Of a stretch of 64,000 nucleotides of DNA, positions 35,292-45,272 are shown piece after piece. Source of the stretch: Terriglobia bacterium (GTDB lineage: Bacteria; Acidobacteriota; Terriglobia; Terriglobales; Acidobacteriaceae); assembly GCA_020072645.1 (NCBI GenBank), contig JAIQGK010000003.1:62001-126000 (forward strand), written 5' to 3'. How positions within the stretch are numbered: the stretch's first letter is position 1; each line of letters opens with the position of its first letter. Position numbers and translations under genes: made by a program. The notes under the pieces were generated by a model that made no database searches, had not been told where the DNA came from, and saw only the letters and a list, made by a program, of their open reading frames with translations.

Positions 35292-36745
35292 GTAGCACAG
35301 TCAACCAGATTAATGACCTCACACAGCAGGAATATAAGTGGGGGTTTATCACCTCCATTGATGAAGACCGTTTGCCTCCGGGGTTGAATGAAGAAATCGT
35401 CCGCGCCATCTCCCTGAAGAAGGGTGAGCCGGAATTCATGATGGAGTGGCGGCTCAAGGCGTATCGCTACTGGGCGCAACTGGAGCAGAAGCAGGCAGAG
35501 CCAAAGTGGGCCAACGTAAAGTATCCGCCCATCGACTATCAGGCGCTGTCTTATTATTCCGCGCCCAAGCAGAAGAAAGAACTCAAGAGCCTGGAGGAAG
35601 TGGACCCGGAAATTCTGGACACCTACGCCAAGCTGGGTATTCCATTGCACGAGCAGAAGCTGTTGGCCGGAGTGGCCGTTGACGCTGTGTTTGACAGCGT
35701 CTCAGTGGCTACCACGTTCAAGGCCAAGTTGGCCGAAGCGGGAGTGATCTTTTGTTCATTCTCTGAAGCGGTGAAGAACCATCCTGAGCTGGTGAAAAAG
35801 TATCTTGGCTCCGTGGTTCCTGTAACCGACAACTTTTTTGCCGCTCTGAATTCCGCGGTCTTCAGCGACGGATCATTCGTCTATGTGCCCAAGGGCGTTC
35901 GCTGCCCCATGGAACTATCGACATACTTCCGCATCAACGCGCAGAACACCGGACAGTTTGAGCGCACGTTGATCATCGCCGATGAAGGCGCTTCCGTTAG
36001 CTACCTTGAGGGCTGCACCGCGCCGATTCGCGATGAGAACCAACTGCACGCCGCCGTGGTTGAACTGATCGCGCATGACAATGCCACGATCAAGTACTCG
36101 ACCGTCCAGAACTGGTATCCGGGTGACAAGGAAGGCAAAGGCGGAATCTACAACTTCGTCACCAAGCGCGGCAAGGCGCTGGGCAAGAATTCCAAGATTT
36201 CATGGACCCAGGTTGAAACCGGCTCCGCCATAACATGGAAATATCCCAGCTGCATCCTGCAGGGCGACAATTCCGTGGGCGAATTTTATTCGGTGGCGCT
36301 GACCAACAATTATCAGCAGGCCGATACCGGCACAAAGATGATCCATATCGGCAAGAACACCAAGAGCACGGTAGTGTCAAAGGGCATCTCCGCCGGACAC
36401 GGACAGAATACTTATCGCGGCATGGTGAAGATACTGAAAGGGGCAACCGGCGCGCGCAATTACACGCAGTGCGATTCGCTTTTGATTGGCGATAAGTGCG
36501 GCGCTCATACCTTCCCGTATATCGAGGTCAAGAATGCCAGCGCGCGCATGGAGCATGAAGCGTCGACGTCGAAAATCGGCGAAGACCAGATTTTCTATCT
36601 GCAGCAGCGTGGAATCTCCAAGGAAGAGGCCGTCAGCATGATCATCAACGGATTCTGCAAGGCGGTGTTTAAAGAGCTGCCGATGGAGTTTGCCGTGGAA
36701 GCGCAGAAACTGCTCAGCATCAGTCTTGAGGGGAGTGTTGGATAA
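35288..36745 (+). CDS. sufB: Fe-S cluster assembly scaffold SufB
   Basis: The 485-residue protein is full length for SufB. It builds the nascent Fe-S cluster with SufC and SufD. Recognisable blocks include [26 protein letters not shown], and the C-terminal [25 protein letters not shown], with the family glutamate and histidine near the cluster site. It is coupled to the regulator by a 4-base overlap and precedes sufC by three bases. Confidence 0.96.
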   Translation: MSSTVNQINDLTQQEYKWGFITSIDEDRLPPGLNEEIVRAISLKKGEPEFMMEWRLKAYRYWAQLEQKQAEPKWANVKYPPIDYQALSYYSAPKQKKELKSLEEVDPEILDTYAKLGIPLHEQKLLAGVAVDAVFDSVSVATTFKAKLAEAGVIFCSFSEAVKNHPELVKKYLGSVVPVTDNFFAALNSAVFSDGSFVYVPKGVRCPMELSTYFRINAQNTGQFERTLIIADEGASVSYLEGCTAPIRDENQLHAAVVELIAHDNATIKYSTVQNWYPGDKEGKGGIYNFVTKRGKALGKNSKISWTQVETGSAITWKYPSCILQGDNSVGEFYSVALTNNYQQADTGTKMIHIGKNTKSTVVSKGISAGHGQNTYRGMVKILKGATGARNYTQCDSLLIGDKCGAHTFPYIEVKNASARMEHEASTSKIGEDQIFYLQQRGISKEEAVSMIINGFCKAVFKELPMEFAVEAQKLLSISLEGSVG

Positions 36746-36748
36746 ACG

Positions 36749-37513
36749 ATGAGTCTGCTTGAAATAAAAAATTTGCATGCCAGCGTGAATGGCAATGAGA
36801 TTCTGAAGGGAATTGACCTGACGGTGAATCCGGGCGAGGTGCATTCCATCATGGGACCGAACGGCTCCGGCAAGAGCACGCTCGCGCAGGTGCTGGCGCG
36901 CCGCGAGAGCTACGTTGTCACCGCCGGTTCCATTACCTTCGACGGCAAAGATCTGCTGGAAATGAAGCCCGAAGATGCGGCTTGCGAAGGGCTGTTCATG
37001 GCATTTCAGTATCCGGTGGAAATTCCCGGCATCAGCAACGCGTATTTTTTGCGGGCGGCTTTGAACGCGGTGCTGAAATATCGCGGCCAGGATGAAATGG
37101 ATGCCATTGATTTCCTGCCTCTGCTCAAAGAAAAGATGCGGCTGCTGGAGATGGACGAGCGCTTCCTCAACCGTCCGGTGAATGAAGGTTTCTCCGGCGG
37201 TGAAAAGAAGCGCAATGAGATTGTGCAGATGGCCGTGCTGGAGCCCAAGCTTGCCGTGTTGGATGAAACCGATTCCGGTCTCGACATCGACGCGCTCAAG
37301 ATTGTGGCCAAGGGCGTAAATGCCATGCGCAATAAAAACCGCGGCATGATCCTGGTAACGCATTACCAGCGGCTGCTTGACTACATTGTGCCTGACTTTG
37401 TCCACGTTCTGGTGAACGGACGCATTGTGAAATCCGGCGGGCCGGAACTTGCGCTGGAACTGGAAGAGAAAGGCTATAGCTGGACTGAGCCGGAACTGGC
37501 GGGGAAGCGGTAA
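36749..37513 (+). CDS. sufC: Fe-S assembly ATPase SufC
   Basis: This 254-residue ABC-type ATPase has Walker A GPNGSGKST, the signature FSGGEKKRNEI and the Walker B LAVLDETDSGLD. SufC drives conformational change in the SufBCD scaffold and has no membrane domain. It follows sufB after three bases. The downstream gap to sufD is unusually long for this operon. Confidence 0.96.
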   Translation: MSLLEIKNLHASVNGNEILKGIDLTVNPGEVHSIMGPNGSGKSTLAQVLARRESYVVTAGSITFDGKDLLEMKPEDAACEGLFMAFQYPVEIPGISNAYFLRAALNAVLKYRGQDEMDAIDFLPLLKEKMRLLEMDERFLNRPVNEGFSGGEKKRNEIVQMAVLEPKLAVLDETDSGLDIDALKIVAKGVNAMRNKNRGMILVTHYQRLLDYIVPDFVHVLVNGRIVKSGGPELALELEEKGYSWTEPELAGKR

Positions 37514-37661
37514 TTTTTTCCCGAAGCGTAGCGAGGGAACCCTATCGCAACAGGATTTCAGGGAACAGAAAGGTCAATCGAGAAAGCATAGAGTTCCCCC
37601 GCTCGCAAAGAACGCGAGTTCGGGAGTTTCGAAAAAGGCCACAAGTGAAGGAAGACAAATA
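37514..37661. repeat. repeat-like insert between sufC and sufD
   Basis: A 148-bp noncoding stretch separates two genes of an otherwise 0-5-bp-spaced operon. It contains CGAAGCGTAGCGAGGGAA and complementary-looking text further on (TTCCCCCGCTCGC), as in relics that I recognise from acidobacterial intergenic regions. An open frame runs through it from within sufC but has no protein-like content. Confidence 0.5.
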
Positions 37662-39035
37662 GTGATTACAGCAACCCAAGCTCCGGAAAAGTATCTGGAG
37701 GTTTTTGATCAGATCAACAACCGCGCCGCGGCTGTTCATCCGCGCTGGCTGCAATCGCTGCGGCAGGATGCTTTCGCCCGTTTTTCTGAGACCGGCTTTC
37801 CCACTACGCACGATGAAGATTGGCGCTTCACGAACGTCGCGGCTGTGGCCGGCACGCCTTTTGAACTGGCTGGGCCCGACATGGTCAACAAAGAACAGTT
37901 GGAGCCGTTTGGTGCAGCGCAATTTGATTGCTGTCTGGTTTTTGTGAATGGCCTCTTTTCGGGAGAGCTTTCAACCCTCCCGGCGCTGCCCAAAGGCGTG
38001 ACGGTCGGCAGCCTAGCCGAGCAGCTCAAAAACAATCCGGCTGGTCTTGAGCCTCACCTGGGACGCTATCTCAACACACAGCGCGATGCCTTTGCCGCGC
38101 TCAACACAGCATTCATTGAAGACGGCTTTTACGTACACGTTCCGCGGGGAGTCGTAGTTGAAACTCCGATCTATGTGCTCTATGTGACTGTTCCTGGCGC
38201 CGCGCCCGCGATGAACCATCCGCGCAATCTGATCGTCGCCGAAGAGAGCAGCCAGGTCACGGTGGTCGAAGACTACGTTTCGTTGGGTGAGGGCATTACG
38301 TTTTCCAACGCCGCTACCGAACTCGTCGCCGGCGACAATGCTCACGTTTCGCATTACATGATCGTCCGTGAAGGCGAACAGGCTTACAACTTCTCCACTT
38401 TGCGCATCCAGCAAGGACGCCATGCGAATGTGGCTACGCATTCACTCCTGCTGAGCGGCGCTCTCGTGCGCAACAATGTGCATCCGGTACTGGCAGGTGA
38501 AGGAAGCGAATGCCTGATCAACGGCTTGTTCATGGCCAATGGTCGCCAGCACATGGATAACTACATGCTGGTGGAGCATGCCAGTCCTCATTGCGATAGC
38601 CGGCAGTTTTATAACGGCATTTTGAACGGCCAATCGCACGGCGTATTTCACGGGCGCATCATCGTGCACAAAGACGCGCAGAAGACTGATGCGAAGCAGA
38701 CCAACCGCAATTTGCTGCTTTCTGACGACGCGCAGATCGATACCAAGCCGCAGTTGGAGATTTATGCCGACGATGTGAAGTGCACGCACGGCGCGACGAT
38801 CGGCCAGTTTGATGACAATGCATTGTTCTACCTGCGTTCTCGTGGTCTGGCCGAAGCGGCGGCGCGCCATGTTCTTTTACTGGCATTTGCCAATGAGTGT
38901 CTGGACCGCATGAATTCTCCACAGATTCGTGAACACCTGGAAAAGCTGGTTGTGGCAGGAATGCCGGAAGCCGCAACATTCGCCGGTCCTCGCTCGGGCG
39001 AAGGCGCGGAGCGGCGTTGGGAGGAAGTCGGATGA
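37662..39035 (+). CDS. sufD: Fe-S cluster assembly protein SufD
   Basis: This is a 457-residue partner of SufB in the SufBCD complex. Family blocks include DEDWRFTN near the N-terminus, YVHVPRGVVVETPIYV in the middle, and HGATIGQFDDNALFYLRSRG with the conserved histidine. GTG 37662 is chosen because AAGGAAG lies eight bases before it and it gives the family N-terminus; a longer open frame from inside sufC runs through repeat-like DNA. It overlaps sufS by ATGA. Confidence 0.93.
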   Translation: MITATQAPEKYLEVFDQINNRAAAVHPRWLQSLRQDAFARFSETGFPTTHDEDWRFTNVAAVAGTPFELAGPDMVNKEQLEPFGAAQFDCCLVFVNGLFSGELSTLPALPKGVTVGSLAEQLKNNPAGLEPHLGRYLNTQRDAFAALNTAFIEDGFYVHVPRGVVVETPIYVLYVTVPGAAPAMNHPRNLIVAEESSQVTVVEDYVSLGEGITFSNAATELVAGDNAHVSHYMIVREGEQAYNFSTLRIQQGRHANVATHSLLLSGALVRNNVHPVLAGEGSECLINGLFMANGRQHMDNYMLVEHASPHCDSRQFYNGILNGQSHGVFHGRIIVHKDAQKTDAKQTNRNLLLSDDAQIDTKPQLEIYADDVKCTHGATIGQFDDNALFYLRSRGLAEAAARHVLLLAFANECLDRMNSPQIREHLEKLVVAGMPEAATFAGPRSGEGAERRWEEVG

Positions 39036-40294
39036 GCACAGTCGCCAAATTTCCGGAAAAAATTCACGCCGCTTCAACCTACGACGTGCAGAAGATCCGC
39101 AAGGACTTTCCCATCCTGCATCAGAAAGTGCACGGCAAACCGCTGGTTTATCTGGACAATGCCGCCACTACGCAGAAACCTCTGGCGGTGATTGAGGCGA
39201 TTGAGAACTACTACCGGCGCGACAATTCCAACATCCATCGGGGCGTCCACACGCTTTCAGAGCGGGCAACGGAAGCATACGAAAAAGTTCGCGTGGCCGC
39301 GCAGAAGTTCATAAATGCCGCCGACCACAAAGAAATCATCTTCGTACGCGGCACAACTGAGGCCATCAACCTGGTGGCCCAGACTTACGGCCGTAAAAAC
39401 GTCGGCAGTGGCGATGAAGTACTGATCACGGCCATGGAGCACCACTCCAACATTGTGCCGTGGCAGCTGCTTTGTGAAGAGAAGGGCGCGAAACTACGGG
39501 TAGCGCCGATTAATGAGCAAGGCGAACTGCTTCTGGACGAATTCGAAAAGCTGCTTAGCCTGAAGACAAAGATTGTGGCTGTGGGCCACCTATCGAATGC
39601 GTTGGGCACGATCAATCCGGTGCGCGAGATTGTCCGCATGGCGCATGCTCGGAACATCCCTGTTTTAGTGGATGGAGCGCAGGCCGCGCCGCGCATGCAG
39701 GTGGACGTCCAGGCCCTGGATTGCGATTTCTATGCTATTTCCGGCCACAAAATTTACGGCCCTACGGGCATTGGCATCCTTTACGGCAAAACAAAACTGC
39801 TGGAAGCCATGCCACCGTACCAGGGCGGCGGAGACATGATTGCCTCCGTCACGTTTGAAAAGACGGTTTACAACCGGCTGCCGTACAAATTTGAAGCCGG
39901 CACACCGAACATTGCTGACACTATCGGTCTGGGTGCGGCCCTTGAATACCTGAACAAGCTGGGGCTGGACCAGATCGAACAGCATGAGGCTGACCTGCTT
40001 GCCTATGCAACGAAATCTGTCGAAGCAATCGATGGCGTGAAACTGGTAGGCACCGCGAAAGAAAAAGCGGGCGTGCTCTCATTTGTGATGGAAGATATTC
40101 ATCCTCATGACATCGGCACCATCCTGGATACCGAAGGAATCGCGGTGCGCACCGGACATCATTGCGCCCAGCCTGTAATGCAGCGCTTTGGCATTCCCGC
40201 TACGGCCCGCGCGTCCTTTGGACTTTACAACACGCGCGAAGAAGTTGATGCGCTGGTGAAGGGAATCCGCAAGGTACAAGAGGTGCTCGGATAA
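39032..40294 (+). CDS. sufS: cysteine desulfurase SufS
   Basis: This 420-residue class V aminotransferase-fold PLP enzyme takes sulfur from cysteine to supply cluster assembly. The PLP lysine is in SGHKIYGPTG, and the persulfide cysteine is in RTGHHCAQPVMQRF near the C-terminus. ATG 39032 overlaps the sufD stop and has GGGAGGAAG upstream. It overlaps sufU by one base (TAATG). Confidence 0.95.
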   Translation: MSTVAKFPEKIHAASTYDVQKIRKDFPILHQKVHGKPLVYLDNAATTQKPLAVIEAIENYYRRDNSNIHRGVHTLSERATEAYEKVRVAAQKFINAADHKEIIFVRGTTEAINLVAQTYGRKNVGSGDEVLITAMEHHSNIVPWQLLCEEKGAKLRVAPINEQGELLLDEFEKLLSLKTKIVAVGHLSNALGTINPVREIVRMAHARNIPVLVDGAQAAPRMQVDVQALDCDFYAISGHKIYGPTGIGILYGKTKLLEAMPPYQGGGDMIASVTFEKTVYNRLPYKFEAGTPNIADTIGLGAALEYLNKLGLDQIEQHEADLLAYATKSVEAIDGVKLVGTAKEKAGVLSFVMEDIHPHDIGTILDTEGIAVRTGHHCAQPVMQRFGIPATARASFGLYNTREEVDALVKGIRKVQEVLG

Positions 40295-40746
40295 TGTCTG
40301 ACGTTCGCGAATTGCGCGATCTTTATCAGGAAGTAATTCTTGAGCACAGCAAGAAGCCAAAGAACTTCCGCGCGATTGAGACCGCCAACCACAAGGCTGA
40401 AGGATTCAATCCGCTGTGTGGCGACCATTTCACGATCTATGTTGACGTGAAGGACGGCGCGATCAACGACATTGGATTTCAGGGCAGCGGCTGCGCCATT
40501 TCGAAAGCCTCAGCTTCCATGATGACGCAGATGCTCAAAGGCAAGACTGAGACCGAGGCCGAAGGCATTTTTACCAAGTTCCACGACCTTGTAACAGGTC
40601 ATACTGGCGATGGACAGGATTTGGGAAAGCTGGCGGTTTTTGCCGGAGTTTCAGAATTTCCTCTGCGGGTAAAGTGCGCCACGCTCGCATGGCATGCGAT
40701 GCGGGCGGCGCTCAACGGCGATCAGGAAGCCGTATCAACCGAATAA
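40294..40746 (+). CDS. sufU: sulfur acceptor SufU
   Basis: The 150-residue IscU-like protein receives persulfide from SufS. Its three cysteines lie in NPLCGDH, GSGCAISKAS and RVKCATLAW, the zinc-binding pattern of SufU. The SufS-SufU pair replaces SufE in this operon type. It is followed by sufT after four bases. Confidence 0.94.
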   Translation: MSDVRELRDLYQEVILEHSKKPKNFRAIETANHKAEGFNPLCGDHFTIYVDVKDGAINDIGFQGSGCAISKASASMMTQMLKGKTETEAEGIFTKFHDLVTGHTGDGQDLGKLAVFAGVSEFPLRVKCATLAWHAMRAALNGDQEAVSTE

Positions 40747-40750
40747 GGTC

Positions 40751-41314
40751 ATGGCATCCAACGAACAAATCGAGCTGTCGCGTGAAGTTGACGCAACGCA
40801 AATTCCCAGCGGCATACCCCATCGTCTTTCTGCCGGGACCAAGGTGCGCTTGATGCAGGCCCTTGGCGGCAGCTACACGGTAATGACCGACATCGGGTAC
40901 ATGGTCCGAGTGGATGCCAAAGACGTGGACGCGCTTGGATTGACGCCAACGTCCGCAGCAACGGATGCCCTGCAAGAGTTCAGTGAAAAGCTGGTATGGG
41001 ACCAGCTGCGGACTGTCTATGATCCGGAAATCCCAGTCAATGTGGTTGATCTTGGGCTTATTTACGATTGCCACATCGCCCCCGTGTCAGAAGGCAACAA
41101 GATTGACATTAAGATGACAATGACCGCTCCGGGCTGCGGAATGGCGGATGTTCTCAAGTCCGATATTCAGCGGAAGATTTCAGACTTGCCTACAGTGAAG
41201 GAACTGAATGTTGAGGTGGTGTTTGAGCCGCCGTGGCATCCGGGCAAAATGAGCGAAGCGGCAAAGTTGCAGTTGGGCCTTGACCTGGACAGTTCGCCCT
41301 TCCCAATGCATTGA
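40751..41314 (+). CDS. sufT: SufT/MIP18-family Fe-S maturation protein
   Basis: This 187-residue protein combines a SufT N-terminal part (ALGGSYTVMT) with a DUF59/MIP18 domain that holds VYDPEIPVNVVDLGLIYD and the conserved APGCGMAD cysteine. Such proteins help deliver clusters to apo-enzymes. ATG 40751, with AAGG upstream, is preferred over a start inside sufU. It closes the suf operon. Confidence 0.92.
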   Translation: MASNEQIELSREVDATQIPSGIPHRLSAGTKVRLMQALGGSYTVMTDIGYMVRVDAKDVDALGLTPTSAATDALQEFSEKLVWDQLRTVYDPEIPVNVVDLGLIYDCHIAPVSEGNKIDIKMTMTAPGCGMADVLKSDIQRKISDLPTVKELNVEVVFEPPWHPGKMSEAAKLQLGLDLDSSPFPMH

Positions 41315-41787
41315 AGTAGCGGGAGAACGTGCTATATCCCCACTCGCTCCCCCGCTCTCCTTCCCTGCTGAACCAACTCCGTAGCTGGGTCTAACAGATG
41401 CCGGATGAACTTCGTAAGTGGACGTGTCTCCAGGCTCGGAACGCGTGCTCTTGCGAAATTCAAAAAGCGTGGCCGCTACAGATATAGTGACTTCACGAAC
41501 CAACAAAAATATAGCCGCAAAGGCGAATCCGTCTCAAGTTAGGCAATATTTTGTTAGAAAATCTAAAACTGAACGGCCTTGCAGGAACCACTGGTGTTAT
41601 TATCCCGCATTGACTAAACTCCTTGCATTCATACATTTGCCTGCCATCCGGCGGTCCTCAACAGGCCGCATTTAATTCTTAGGGCGCTTAGATTATCGGG
41701 GTTGATTACCACAGTGCTATAGTCGCTTCAGTCGCAGAAGCTGCGCGACCGGGATTCTTTGCCAATAAATGCTGCCAGCTAAAGATT
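41315..41787. other. intergenic region, no gene recognised
   Basis: This 473-bp stretch follows the suf operon. A GC-rich imperfect dyad (AGCGGGAG near 41318 with CTCCCCCGCT downstream) could weakly terminate transcription but lacks a T run. The rest is lower in GC and shows no coding pattern. Confidence 0.35.
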
Positions 41788-42090
41788 ATGCCCCGCAAGC
41801 TGCCAAAAATCGTGCTCATCCTGATCGTGCTGATGGCCGTGTTCTCGCCATTTATGCAGCTCGACAGTCTGGACAATTTTCCCGTGGCCACTGGCGACAT
41901 GGAATCCCATTTGATTTCCGTGCTGTTTGAAACGGGAATGTTTTTTGTGTTTGCCGGGATCCTTAAGCTCTTCCCCAAACTTCTTTGTACGAACGTCCAG
42001 CCACCCAGGATGATTTCTTCTGGCTTCACCCGTGATGTGGCTCCGCTGCAGTCAGCCTTTTCCTGTTTAGCCGTTCCTCTCCGTATTTGA
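41788..42090 (+). CDS. small membrane protein, unknown function
   Basis: This 100-residue protein has two hydrophobic segments (about residues 7-22 and 46-62) with a short polar loop between them (LDSLDNFPVATGDMES). The C-terminal 35 residues look less protein-like and may not be conserved. No ribosome-binding site is obvious. I recall no named family. Confidence 0.45.
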   Translation: MPRKLPKIVLILIVLMAVFSPFMQLDSLDNFPVATGDMESHLISVLFETGMFFVFAGILKLFPKLLCTNVQPPRMISSGFTRDVAPLQSAFSCLAVPLRI

Positions 42091-42242
42091 TTGTCACCCA
42101 TACCCGAAGTGTGTCCGTAGATCAGGAGCTTCCTTTACCAGTGAACTTGGAACCTGTTTCCCCGCGGGCGCAGATGTAGCCGGAGCGCGTCACTTGCTCC
42201 TGCCTGAAATGGAACATTGAAAATCAAAGACAGGAAATGGAA

Positions 42243-42917
42243 ATGAAATCCTCAGAAGTGTATACATCCGCGACGGCTGCTGCCGCGGTTATTGCAGGCC
42301 AGCCGGCGATCCTTAATGAAAATGACATTGAGCAGTGTTTTTGCAACGATGGCGCAGAAATAGGCGAAGACGAATGGCTTGTGCAGGGCTGCATTCAGGG
42401 CGACGCTAAAGCGTGGGAAGACCTTATTGATAAATACAAGCGCCTGATCTATTCGATCCCGATCAAATACGGCGCTTCCTCAAGTGATGCGGCCGACGTT
42501 TTTCAGTCGGTATGCATTGAAGTAATGAATTGCCTGCCGCAATTGAAAAACGTGCAATCGTTGCGCTCATGGCTGATCACGGTCACGATCCGGCAATCGT
42601 ACCGTTGGAAGAAAAAGCAATCCAGCCACGTTGAGTTGGACGCCATGGAGCCAGACGTCGCCGAAGGGCTGGCTTCTACGCCTCCGGCAGAGACGCTTTT
42701 TCAGTTGGAAGAAGAACAGATCGTACGGGACGTGGTGGCCAAACTGGAACCACGGCACCGGGAGCTGGTGCGGCTGCTTTTCTTTGAACAGCCGCCGCTG
42801 CCGTATGCCGAAGTGGCGCGGCGCATGGGCCTTGCTACGGGATCCATCGGGTTTATCCGCGGGCGTTGCCTGGAGAAACTGCGCAAGGCGCTGGTAGAGT
42901 ACGGTTTTAACGGATAG
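42243..42917 (+). CDS. ECF-like sigma-70 family factor
   Basis: The protein has an N-terminal extension of about 55 residues. Region 2 follows (WEDLIDKYKRLIYSIPIKYG, then DAADVFQSVCIEVMNCLPQL) and region 4 lies near the end (EPRHRELVRLLFFEQPPLPYAEVARRMG). No anti-sigma factor is adjacent. ATG 42243 has AGGA at proper distance; an in-frame ATG at 42237 is too close to it. It should direct RNA polymerase to an unknown regulon. Confidence 0.85.
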   Translation: MKSSEVYTSATAAAAVIAGQPAILNENDIEQCFCNDGAEIGEDEWLVQGCIQGDAKAWEDLIDKYKRLIYSIPIKYGASSSDAADVFQSVCIEVMNCLPQLKNVQSLRSWLITVTIRQSYRWKKKQSSHVELDAMEPDVAEGLASTPPAETLFQLEEEQIVRDVVAKLEPRHRELVRLLFFEQPPLPYAEVARRMGLATGSIGFIRGRCLEKLRKALVEYGFNG

Positions 42918-43075
42918 TGCAGTGAACGGAATGCGCAACAGCCTTTGAGGCTGTTGCGCGTTTCATTCTTTTAGATCAAATGCCTGGAGATTCAAGGCGG
43001 ACTTAGCTCTCGCGGCAACGCTCAGTTAGCTGCCGCAATGAGGGCCAGTCATCGGACGCAGCACAGAAGGTACTG

Positions 43076-43354
43076 TTAGAACGCACTTGCCTTGAGGCCC
43101 CGAGGCGTTTCTGTTGTTTCTGCTGCGTCATAGGGAAGATCGCTGATGCAGAATAGATTGTCCGGGTGAGGGAAGGCAACGCCGTTCGCAGAGTTTGTGC
43201 GGTAAATCCCCAGTACGACGTTAAGTTGAAGGATTTCCTGATCCAGGCCCAGAGGGATCCCGTTTCTTTCGGCATCGGCCATTGCAGCTTTTAAATAAGT
43301 GATGTCCTTCTCTATTGCTGCTGCAGCTTCCAACCACTTTTGATTGTCATCCAT
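43076..43354 (-). CDS. small hypothetical protein
   Basis: The 92-residue protein starts MDDNQKWLEAAAAIEKDI and is mostly helical for its first half, with an amphipathic pattern. There is an AAGGG ribosome-binding site and a normal ATG. It has no recognised domain, signal peptide or membrane segment. A competing frame on the same strand (43003-43275) looks less protein-like. Confidence 0.5.
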   Translation of the reverse strand: MDDNQKWLEAAAAIEKDITYLKAAMADAERNGIPLGLDQEILQLNVVLGIYRTNSANGVAFPHPDNLFCISDLPYDAAETTETPRGLKASAF

Positions 43355-43673
43355 GGTACCCTTGTCTCCAAACCAGTGAATTAGTTACTCAACGCCATCT
43401 CAACAATTACACAGCCATATCAACACTACGGCGATTGGGCTTCCTTCCCGGTAAGGTAAAACAAGCCACCTGTTTCCAGCTACTTAAAGCCAGTTCATGT
43501 TTCAGTTTTGTGGTTAAGTTGCTACCTATTAGAGTAGAAACCGGCCCAAAAAATATAGATTTTGCAAGTTTTGGGCCAGTAACTAAATAGATCGTTGTTC
43601 CGAAGGAAAATTGCGGAATTTTTGAAGCCGGCTCTTTTTTAACCCTGCTCCGGATTTATCGTCTCAAACCGGG
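43355..43673. other. intergenic region with an inverted repeat
   Basis: This AT-rich stretch lies between two minus-strand genes. GGCCCAAAA (43543-43551) and TTTTGGGCC (43569-43577) form a perfect 9-bp inverted repeat with a 17-base loop. It may end the RNB transcript or mark a regulatory site. No gene is supported. Confidence 0.4.
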
Positions 43674-45140
43674 TTAAGCAGCGACGAAATCAATGTATCC
43701 ACGCTGAGGATCGGCGCTGATCAGCTTGACGCGCAGCTTGTCTCCCACGTCTTTCCCCTGGCCGTGGACCAGCAGGCCTTCCACATGGGGTTGGAGTACC
43801 CGCACAAAGGTTCCCTTGGGCGTGGCGCCGGTCACGATGGCGTCAAAGATCTGGCCGATGCGGCTGCTCATGCTCACGGCGGCGATCCGCTTGGACATGC
43901 CGCGCTCAACTTTTCGGGCCGCGTCTTCTTTTACGGTACAGTTGGTTGCGATTGCGGAAAGTTCATCATCCACGTACGGACTTTTTTGCCGGCCCAGCAC
44001 GGACTTGATCAGCCTCTGCGTGACGATATCAGCATAGCGGCGGTTGGGCGCGGTGGAGTGCGTGTAATCCTGCACGGCAAGGCCAAAGTGTCCGGGTGAA
44101 GGCTGCCCGGGGCGCTCCAGAACGTATTCGCCGGGACCCATCAGTTTGATCACTGCCAATGACAGGTCGGCAAAATGTTCGGGATCGGCGGTTTTGCGCG
44201 TCTGCAAAAAATCATTGAGCGCTTTGGAGTCAGGGACAGCGGGCAACTTGCCGCCCTGCTGCGCCGCCAGAGCCACAATGCGGTCCCATCGTTCGGGCGT
44301 CTCTACCACGCGACGGATGGAAGAAATTCCGGCTTCTTCCAGCGTGCGCGCCACCACGCCATTGGCGGCGATCATAAAATCTTCAATCAGCTCCGTGGCG
44401 CGGTTCTTCTCTTGCTTTTGCAGGTCCACAATTTTGTCATTGAGCACCACGGGATGAACTTCAGCCGTCTCAATATTCAACGCGCCATGGCGATAGCGTT
44501 CATTCTTGAGCGCCTGAGCAACCTCATCCTGCAACTTGAGCTGCGCCTGTAGTTCAGGCGAAGCAGCCACCTTGGCGGGAGCCGGCCCAGTGCCTTCCAG
44601 CCATGCTCCCACGCTGTTGTAAGCCAGCTGCGCTTTGTTAACGACAATTGCCGGATAGATCTGGTGCTTGCTTACTTCTCCGCTGCCGTTCACCACGAAT
44701 TCCGTGACTACACTCAACTTGCCATCTACTTCAAGCAGTGAAGTTGTGCCGGTGGAAAGCTCTTCCGGCAGCATGGGAAAATTTCTGACGCCTGTGTAGA
44801 CGGTGCAGGTTTCCTTACCCGCATGCAGGTCAATAGGCGTGCCTTTGGGGACGAAAGAATCCACATCGGCTATTCCGACCAGTACCCGCGTGGTGCCGTC
44901 CGGCAGCTTTTCCGCGTACTCAATCTGGTCAAGATCGCGCGAGGTGTCATTGTCAATGGAGGACCACAGCAGCTTGCGCAAGTCCTGGACGTTTCCCGGG
45001 GCAGCTTGCGGCGGTTTGCTCTTGATCGCAGCCAGTTGCTGCGCGACAGCCGGAGGGAATTCCGGCTCAAAGCCATTTTGCAGCATCAGTTGCTTTGCCG
45101 CTGCCTGAAGATCAAAGTGGGAGGGATGTGGATTATTCAT
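43674..45140 (-). CDS. RNB-domain exoribonuclease (RNase II/R family)
   Basis: The 488-residue protein has the RNB catalytic block SSIDNDTSRDLDQIEYA with the metal-binding aspartates, then GIADVDSFV and HSTAPNRRYADIVTQRL. The C-terminal 70 residues look like an S1-type RNA-binding barrel (GTFVRVLQPHVEGLL). It is shorter than RNase II or R, lacking recognisable N-terminal cold-shock domains. It would degrade RNA 3' to 5'. Confidence 0.85.
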   Translation of the reverse strand: MNNPHPSHFDLQAAAKQLMLQNGFEPEFPPAVAQQLAAIKSKPPQAAPGNVQDLRKLLWSSIDNDTSRDLDQIEYAEKLPDGTTRVLVGIADVDSFVPKGTPIDLHAGKETCTVYTGVRNFPMLPEELSTGTTSLLEVDGKLSVVTEFVVNGSGEVSKHQIYPAIVVNKAQLAYNSVGAWLEGTGPAPAKVAASPELQAQLKLQDEVAQALKNERYRHGALNIETAEVHPVVLNDKIVDLQKQEKNRATELIEDFMIAANGVVARTLEEAGISSIRRVVETPERWDRIVALAAQQGGKLPAVPDSKALNDFLQTRKTADPEHFADLSLAVIKLMGPGEYVLERPGQPSPGHFGLAVQDYTHSTAPNRRYADIVTQRLIKSVLGRQKSPYVDDELSAIATNCTVKEDAARKVERGMSKRIAAVSMSSRIGQIFDAIVTGATPKGTFVRVLQPHVEGLLVHGQGKDVGDKLRVKLISADPQRGYIDFVAA

Positions 45141-45227
45141 AGATGAAAAGGGAAGCAGAAAAGCTTACCACGGCGGGCGGCTACTTATGTTGTCAGGCAT
45201 CTACTTCGTTCGTAGCAGGCAAAAGTA

Positions 45228-45251
45228 AGGGCTGTCGGAATCGACAGCCCT
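45228..45251 (-). terminator. intrinsic terminator of the DUF1326-like gene
   Basis: AGGGCTGTCG and CGACAGCCCT form a perfect 10-bp stem with a four-base loop. On the minus strand it is followed by a T-rich tract (TTACTTTTG). It lies about 20 bases past the stop of the minus-strand gene at 45273. Confidence 0.8.
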
Positions 45252-45272
45252 GTTGGTGATAATTCTTAGTAT

